DNA of 64,000 nucleotides, from contig NC_082684.1 in NCBI RefSeq assembly GCF_949987515.2, forward strand, positions 154,308,044 to 154,372,043, written 5' to 3'. The translations under genes were made by a program, and so were the position numbers. Under the pieces are notes generated by a model that was not told the origin of the DNA, ran no database searches, and was given only the letters and a program-made list of their open reading frames with translations. The DNA comes from Delphinus delphis. Its lineage: Eukaryota > Chordata > Mammalia > Artiodactyla > Delphinidae. Position 1 is the stretch's first letter; each line of letters begins with the position of its first letter. Of the stretch, positions 58,253 to 64,000 are shown piece by piece.

Positions 58253-59390
58253 AAGGGGCATCCGATGCTTGGGCAGATCCTCTTGCCCTCTCTTTCCAGG
58301 CACATGGGGGAAAATTCTATTTTCCCCACCTCCCTTGCAGTGGCAGGAACACGCCAACTGGAGGTGGAGTCAAGATTGCTATTAGGAGGACGCAGAATTC
58401 GCGTCTCCTCACAACTAGGGCATCTACCAGGCACCAGTGGGGGACCACGGACACCTAAGGGGACGGGAAGAGCCCTCAGTGACCAGGTAGGATGTGGGGC
58501 CTCGGGCGAGTGAAGGGGGAGGAGAAGTGGAGGCGGGACGGGACTGTCGCCCCCGAAGAGCGGCTTAGGGAGGGGAAGGGATCCCATGCCCGAAGCGGGG
58601 AACTGGGGAACCCTTGGGAGGGCAGAGGATCAAAAGGGAGTGTGGCCAGGTTTCCCCGGCCCACTTGGGCCCCCAGGAACCTGCTGAGATGCCGGGCCTC
58701 TGCCCACTGAGGCCCCCTCCAGCCACGTGGGTCCGGAGGGAGTGGGAGGGAGGGAAGGGGGAGCAAAAGTAAAGGCTGGAAACCCGGACCGGCACCCCTG
58801 AGGGGCGGCTGGGGGAGGAGAGGAGCTCCTACACCCAGCGGGACCCACCCACGGTTAGGGGTCCAGCGGCGACAGGGGAGACCCTGGGGAAGACAGTGGA
58901 GGAGGGCCGTGAAGGAACGGAAGGGAACGGGGCCAGTGCTTTCCGTGTCCACTTAGGCACCGGGGAGCCTATTGGGCTCCCAGGCCTAATCCTCTGCCCT
59001 CGGAGCCTCCCTCCTGCCGCACCCCTACACCCCCACCCAGAGCCCCACCTCTACACCCTGAGACCCCCTCCAGTGCGCTGGGCCTAAACGCCAACCACAC
59101 ACCCTCGCCCAGGGCCCTACCTCCAAACTCAGGCAACCCACACTCCAGAGCCTCTCCTTTCCACATGCTGCCTCTCCCCTTCCGCACAGGTCCTAAGCGG
59201 AGGCCGGGCCCCAAGTCGCCCCGCTTAGGCCCCACCCCCAGGGCCTTTTCCAGCTCTGAGGGTCCTGAGCCAAGGCCCCGCCCCATGCTCCAACGCCACC
59301 CCCACACGCATAGGTCCAGCCCCACCCTAAACCCCGCCCCTGCCTAAGTTCCACCCCTGCCTAAACTCCGCCCCCATAGCCAAGGCTTTT
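58253..59390. other. GC-rich block with degenerate duplicated units and strand-skew switch
   Basis: The plus strand is G-rich from 58440 to about 58960 and C-rich from about 58965 to 59390. CpG density is moderate, by eye about 40 CpG in 900 bp. The segments around 58490..58735 and 58735..59010 can be aligned loosely, which suggests an old tandem duplication of roughly 250-280 bp. Open frames of 60-158 aa occur on both strands but are overlapping and low-complexity, so I call no gene. It could be an intronic CpG island or alternative promoter, but I see no TATA element or convincing exon. Confidence 0.5.
58738..58761 (+). other. Canonical G-quadruplex motif
   Basis: GGG-AGT-GGG-A-GGG-A-GGG-AA-GGGGG: five G-runs with loops of 1-3 nt. 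Confidence 0.85.
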
Positions 59391-59394
59391 TTTC

Positions 59395-60846
59395 TTTTCT
59401 TTTCTTCTTTCCTCTTTTATTTATTTATTTATTTATTTTTACATCTTTATTGGAGTATAATTGCTTTACAATGGTGTGTTAGTTTCTGCTTTATAACAAA
59501 GTGAATCAGTTATACATATACATATGTTCCCACATCTCTTCCCTCTTGCATCTCCCTCCCTCCCACCCTCCCTATCCCACCCCTCTAGGTGGTCACAAAC
59601 CACCGAGCTGATCTCCCTGTGCTATGCGGCTGCTTCCCACTAGCTATCTATTTTACGTTTGGTAGTGTATATATGTCCATGCTACTCTCTCGCTTTGTCA
59701 CAGCTTACCCTTCCCCCTCCCCATATCCTCAAGTCCATTCTCTAGTAGGTCTGTGTCTTTATTCCTGTCTTACCCCTAGGTTCTTCATGACATTTTTTTT
59801 TTCTTAAATTCCATATACATGTATTAGCATACGGTATTTGTCTTTCTCTTTCTGACTTACTTCACTCTGTATGACAGACTCTAGGTCCATCCACCTCATT
59901 ACAAATAGCTCAATTTCGTTTCTTTTTATGGCTGAGTAATATTCCATTGTATATATGTGCCACATCTTCTCTATCCATTCATCCGATGATGGACACTTAG
60001 GTTGTTTCCATCTCCAGGCTATTGTAAATAGAGCTGCAATGAACATTCTGGTACCTGACTCTTTTTGAATTATGGTTTTCTCAGGGTATATGCCCAGTAG
60101 TGGGATTGCTGGGTCATATGGTAGTTCTATTTGTAGTTTTTTAAGGAACCTCCATACTGTTTTCCATAGTGGCTGTATCATTTTACATTCCCACCAACAG
60201 TGCAAGAGTGTTCCCTTTTTTCCACACCCTCTCCAGCATTTATTGTTTGTAGACTTTTTGATGATGGCCATTCTGACTGGTGTGAGATTATATCTCATTG
60301 TAGTTTTGATTTGCATTTCTCTAATGATTAATGATGTTGAGCATTCTTTCATGTGTTTGTTGGCAGTCTGTATATCTTCTTTGGAGAAATGTCTATTTAG
60401 GTCTTCTGCCCATTTTTGGATTGGGTTGCTTTTTTGTTATTGAGCTGCATAAGCTGCTTATAAATTTTGGAGATTAATCCTTTGTCAGTTGCTTCATTTG
60501 CAAATATTTTCTCCCATTCTGAGGGTTGTCTTTTTGTCTTGTTTATGGTTTCCTTTGCTGTGCAAAAGCTTTTAAGTTTCTTTAGGTCCCATTTGTTTAT
60601 TTTTGTTTTTATTTCTGTTTCTCTAGGAGGTAGGTCAAAAAGGATCTTGGGGTGATTTATGTCATAGAGTGTTCTGCCTATGTTTTCCTCTAAGAGTTTG
60701 ATAGTTTCTGGCCTTACATTTAGGTCTTTAATCCATTTTTGAGCTTATTTTTGTGTATGGTGTTAGGGAGAGATCTAATCTCATACTTTTACATGCACCT
60801 GTCCAGTTTTCCCAGCACCACTTATGGAAGAGGCTGTCCTTTCTCC
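59395..60846 (-). mobile_element. L1, 5'-truncated, head-to-head with the next L1
   Basis: Reverse-complement L1 3' part. It has a poly-T/(TTTA)n start at 59390..59440, then 3' UTR ('attggagtataattgcttta', 'ccaccgagctgatctccctg'), then ORF2 C-terminus. The minus-strand frame 59804..60352 keeps 182 codons, including the cysteine-rich end [18 protein letters not shown]. Upstream (higher coordinates) the ORF2 code continues with stops. The element ends abruptly near 60846, where plus-strand L1 begins. Endonuclease and RT domains are absent. Confidence 0.92.
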
Positions 60847-60849
60847 AAT

Positions 60850-63800
60850 TTGAAAGAAAAAGGAGAAGTAACAACTGACACTGCAGAAATACAAAGGATC
60901 ATGGGACATTACTACAAGCAACTATATGCCAATAAAATGGACAACCTGGAAGAAATGGACAAATTCTTAGAAAAGAACAAGCTCCTGAGACTGAACCAGG
61001 AAGAAATAGAAAACATAAACAGACCAATCACAAGCACTGAAATTGAAACTGATTAAAAATGTTCCAACAAACAAAAGCCCAGGACCAGATGGCTTCACAG
61101 GCGAATTCTATCGAACATTTAGGGAAGAGCTAACACCTATCCTTCTCAAACTCTTCCAAAATATAGCAGAGGGAGGAACACTCCCAAACTCATTCTACGA
61201 GGCCACCATCACCCTGATACAAAAACCAGACAGAGATGTCACAAAAAAAGAAAACTACAAGCCAATATCACTGATGAACATAGATGCAAAAATCCTCAAC
61301 AAAATACTAGCAAACAGAACCCAACAGCACATTAAAAGGATCAAACACCATGATCAAGTGGGGTTCATCCCAGGAATGCAAGGATTCTTCAATATACGCA
61401 AATCAATCAATGTGATACACCATATTAACAAACTGAAGCATAAAAACCATATAAACATCTCAATGGATGCAGAAAAAGCTTTCGACAAAATTCAACACCA
61501 TTTAATGATAAAAACTCTCCAGAAAGTAGGCATAGAGGGAACTTACCTCAACATAATAAAGGCCATATATGACAAACCCACAGCCCACGTCATTCTCAAT
61601 GGTGAAAAACTGAAACCATTTCCACTAAGATCAGGAACAAGACAAGGTTGCCCACTCTCACCACTATTATTCAACATAGTTTTGGAATTTTTAGCCACAG
61701 CAATCAGAGAAGAAAAGGAAATAAAAGGAATCCAAATTGGAAAAGGAGAAGTAAAACTGTCACTGTTTGCAGGTGACATGGTACTGTACATAGAGAATCC
61801 CAAAGCTGCTACCAGAAAACTAGTAGAACTAATCAATGAATTTGGTAAAGTAGCAGGATACAAAATTAATGCACAGAAATCTCTTGCATTCCTATACACT
61901 AATGATGAAAAATCTGGAAGAGAAATTAAGGAAACACTCCCATTTACCACTGCAACAGAAACAATAAAATACCTAGGAATAAACCTACCTAAGGAGAAAA
62001 AAGACCTGTATGCAGAAAACTATAAGACACTGATGAAAGAAATTAAAGATGATACAAATAGATGGAGATATATACCATGTTCTTGGATTGGAAGAATCAA
62101 CATTGTGAAAATGACTATACTACCCAAAGCAATCTACAGATTCAATGCAATCCCTATTAAACTACCAATGGCATTTTTCACAGAACTAGAACAAAAAAAT
62201 TCACAATCTGTATGGAAACAAAAAAGACCCTGAATAGCCAAAGCAATCTTGAGAAAGAAAAGCGGAGCTGGAGGAATCAGGCTTCCAGACTTCAGACTAT
62301 GCTACAAAGCTACAGTAATCAAGACAGTATGGTACTGGCACAAAAACAGAAAGACAGATCAATGGAACAGGATAGAAAGCCCAGAGATAAACCCATGCAC
62401 ATATGGTCACCTTATCTTTGATAAAGGGGGCAAGAGTATACAATGGAGAAAAGACAGTCTCTTCACTAAGTGGTGCTGGGAAAACTGGACAACTAAATGT
62501 AAAAGAATGAAATTAGAGCACTTCCTAACACCATACACAAAAATAAACTCAAAATGGATTACAGACCTAAATGTAAAGCTAGACACTATAAAACTCTTAG
62601 AGGAAGACATAGGCAGAACACTCTATGACATAAATCACAGCAAGATCCTTTTTGACCCACCTCCTAGAGAAATGGAAATAAAAACAAACAAATGGGACCT
62701 AAAGAAACTTAAAAGCTTTTGCACAGCAAAGGAAACCATAAACAAGACAAAAAGACAACCCTCAGAATGGGAGAAAATATTTGCAAATAAAGCAACTGAT
62801 AAAGGATTAATCTCCAAAATATATTGAGCTCATGAAGCTCAATATCAAAAAAACAAACAACCCATCCAAAAATGGGCAGAAGACCTAAACAGACGTTGCT
62901 CTAAAGAAGATATACAGATTGCCAACAAACACATGAAAAGATACTCAACATGACTAATCATTAGAGAAATACAAATCAGAACTACAGTGAAGTATCACCT
63001 CACACTGGTCAGAATGGCCAACATCAAAAAAACTACAAACAATAAATGCTGGAGAGGGTGTGGAGAAGAGGGAACCCTCTTGCACTGTTGGTGGGAATGT
63101 AAATTGATACAGCCACTATGGAGAACAGTATGGAGGTTCCTTAAAAAACTACAAATAGAACTACCATATGACCCAGCAATCCCACTACTGGGCATATACC
63201 CTGAGAAAACCGTAATTCAAAAAGAGTCATGTACCACAATGTTCACTGCAGCACTATTTACAATAGCCAGAACATGAAAGCAACCTAAGTGCCCATCGAC
63301 AGATGAATGGATAAAGAAGATGCGGCACATATATTCAATGCAATATTACTCAGCCATAAAAAGAAACAAAATTGAGTTATTTGTAGTGAGGTGGATGGAC
63401 CTAGAGTCTGTCGTACAGAGTGAAATAAGTCAGAAAGAGAAAAACAAATACCATATGCTAACACATATATATGGAATCTAAAAAAAAAAAAATGGTCCTG
63501 ATGAACCTAGGGGCAGGACAGGAATAAAGACACAGATGTAGAGAATGTACTTGAGGACATGGGGAGGGAGAAGGGTAAGCTGGGACGAAGTGAGAGAGTA
63601 ACATTGACATATATACACTACCACATGTAAAATAGATAGCTAGTGGGAAGCAGCGGCACAGGACAGGGAGATCAGCTCGGTGCTTTGTGACCACCTAGGG
63701 GGTGGGATAAGGAGAGTGGGAGGGAGACGCAAGAGAGAGGGGATATGGGGATATACGTATGCATATAGCTGATTTACTTTGTTATACAGCAGAAAATAAC

Positions 63801-63852
63801 ACAACACTGTAAAACAATTATATTCCAATAAAGATGTTAAAAAAAAAAAAAA
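60850..63852 (+). mobile_element. L1, 5'-truncated, most of ORF2 plus 3' UTR
   Basis: About 3 kb of L1 starting shortly before the RT domain ([15 protein letters not shown] at about 60860) and running to a poly-A at 63839..63852. There is no ORF1, endonuclease domain or 5' UTR. The 3' UTR ends 'tattccaataaagatgtt'. The body pairs in inverted orientation with the L1 at 59395..60846. Confidence 0.93.
60851..63480 (+). pseudogene. Broken L1 ORF2 (reverse transcriptase and C-terminal region)
   Basis: ORF2p copies L1 RNA into DNA at the nicked target. Here only the RT and C-terminal parts remain. A one-base shift at about 61050 breaks the frame after TSTEIET. The long 396-codon block (61043..62233) then keeps [24 protein letters not shown] and YLGIN. 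The RT active-site motif FADD reads FAGD (codon GGT at 61772..61774), losing a catalytic Asp. The frame stops at TGA (62231..62233), where most L1 copies keep reading KRP-x-IAKA. A further block (62249..62827) ends at another TGA, and further stops follow at 62952 and 63276. The cysteine-rich end [18 protein letters not shown] is intact at about 63042..63095. The copy is dead. Confidence 0.9.
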
Positions 63853-64000
63853 GAAACACGCAACTGATTCTGGTCAAGAGGTTCTGAGCAAAAGCCTCTT
63901 CTGTGCTAGACCATTTAATTGCTGATTCAAGACCCTGCAGCCCTGCTCATCCCCTACAGGGACAAACCTTGAAGCACCATGTTGAGATGGCAGCCCTATA
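63853..64000. other. Intron flank after L1, nothing recognised
   Basis: Unassigned sequence to the window edge; no exon or repeat seen. Confidence 0.3.

Noticed and set aside
58476..58952. 158-codon minus-strand open frame in the GC-rich block
   Set aside because: Proline/leucine-rich, and several frames are open at once on both strands, as expected from skewed GC-rich sequence.
59395..63852. Single twin-primed L1 insertion
   Set aside because: Both outer ends carry a 3' UTR and A/T tail and the segments overlap in L1 coordinates, which twin priming cannot give.

Overview
This window is mammalian nuclear DNA, almost certainly from a cetacean or a close cetartiodactyl relative. Seven tRNA-derived SINE copies carry the whippomorph/ruminant head sequence with an intact pol III B box, and the copy at 27.5 kb reads like the cetacean CHR-2 group. 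The young L1 copies also have cetartiodactyl-type 3' ends. There are no operons, no prokaryotic-type genes and no CRISPR array. Long open frames are either L1 ORF2 remnants or chance frames in GC-rich DNA.

Only one protein-coding gene is supported: SFMBT2, the Polycomb-group protein with four MBT repeats, on the minus strand. Two consecutive coding exons are visible, at 50062..50156 and 47174..47414, and they splice in frame across a 2647-bp intron. They encode the N-terminal linker and the core of the first MBT repeat. I could not find the next exon between 1 and 47173, nor the initiator exon between 50157 and 64000. The window is therefore mostly two large SFMBT2 introns, with a possible undetected small or noncoding exon.

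Layout in window order: 1-2.2 kb, L1 pieces with a nested SINE, then a MIR. 3.65-5.2 kb, an MLT1-type LTR followed by an L2 LINE. 5.84-7.0 kb, a twin-primed (5'-inverted) L1 with target-site duplications (TSDs). 7-29 kb, mostly non-repetitive intron with old L1, MIR and MER-type fragments and microsatellites. 29.7-34.6 kb, an L1 nested in an older repeat, a SINE, two related L1 3' ends (one with a perfect 18-bp TSD) and a MIR. 35-45 kb, mainly unique intron with one LTR-like repeat and small tandem repeats. 45.2-48.4 kb, L1, SINE, MER20, the SFMBT2 exon, a DNA-transposon-like repeat and a probable solo LTR. 50-51.3 kb, the second exon, then L1, SINE and a purine tract. 52-58 kb, moderately GC-rich intron. 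58.25-59.39 kb, a GC-rich block with a strand-composition switch and degenerate duplicated subunits. 59.39-63.85 kb, two L1s joined head to head, forming an inverted repeat with arms of about 1.4 kb.

I found no evidence of a new biological system. The items most worth checking are the head-to-head L1 pair, the GC-rich duplicated block, the weak SFMBT2 splice donor, and AT-rich stretches that may be conserved intronic enhancers. Repeat family names come from recognition of consensus sequences from memory, and several are given only at class level.
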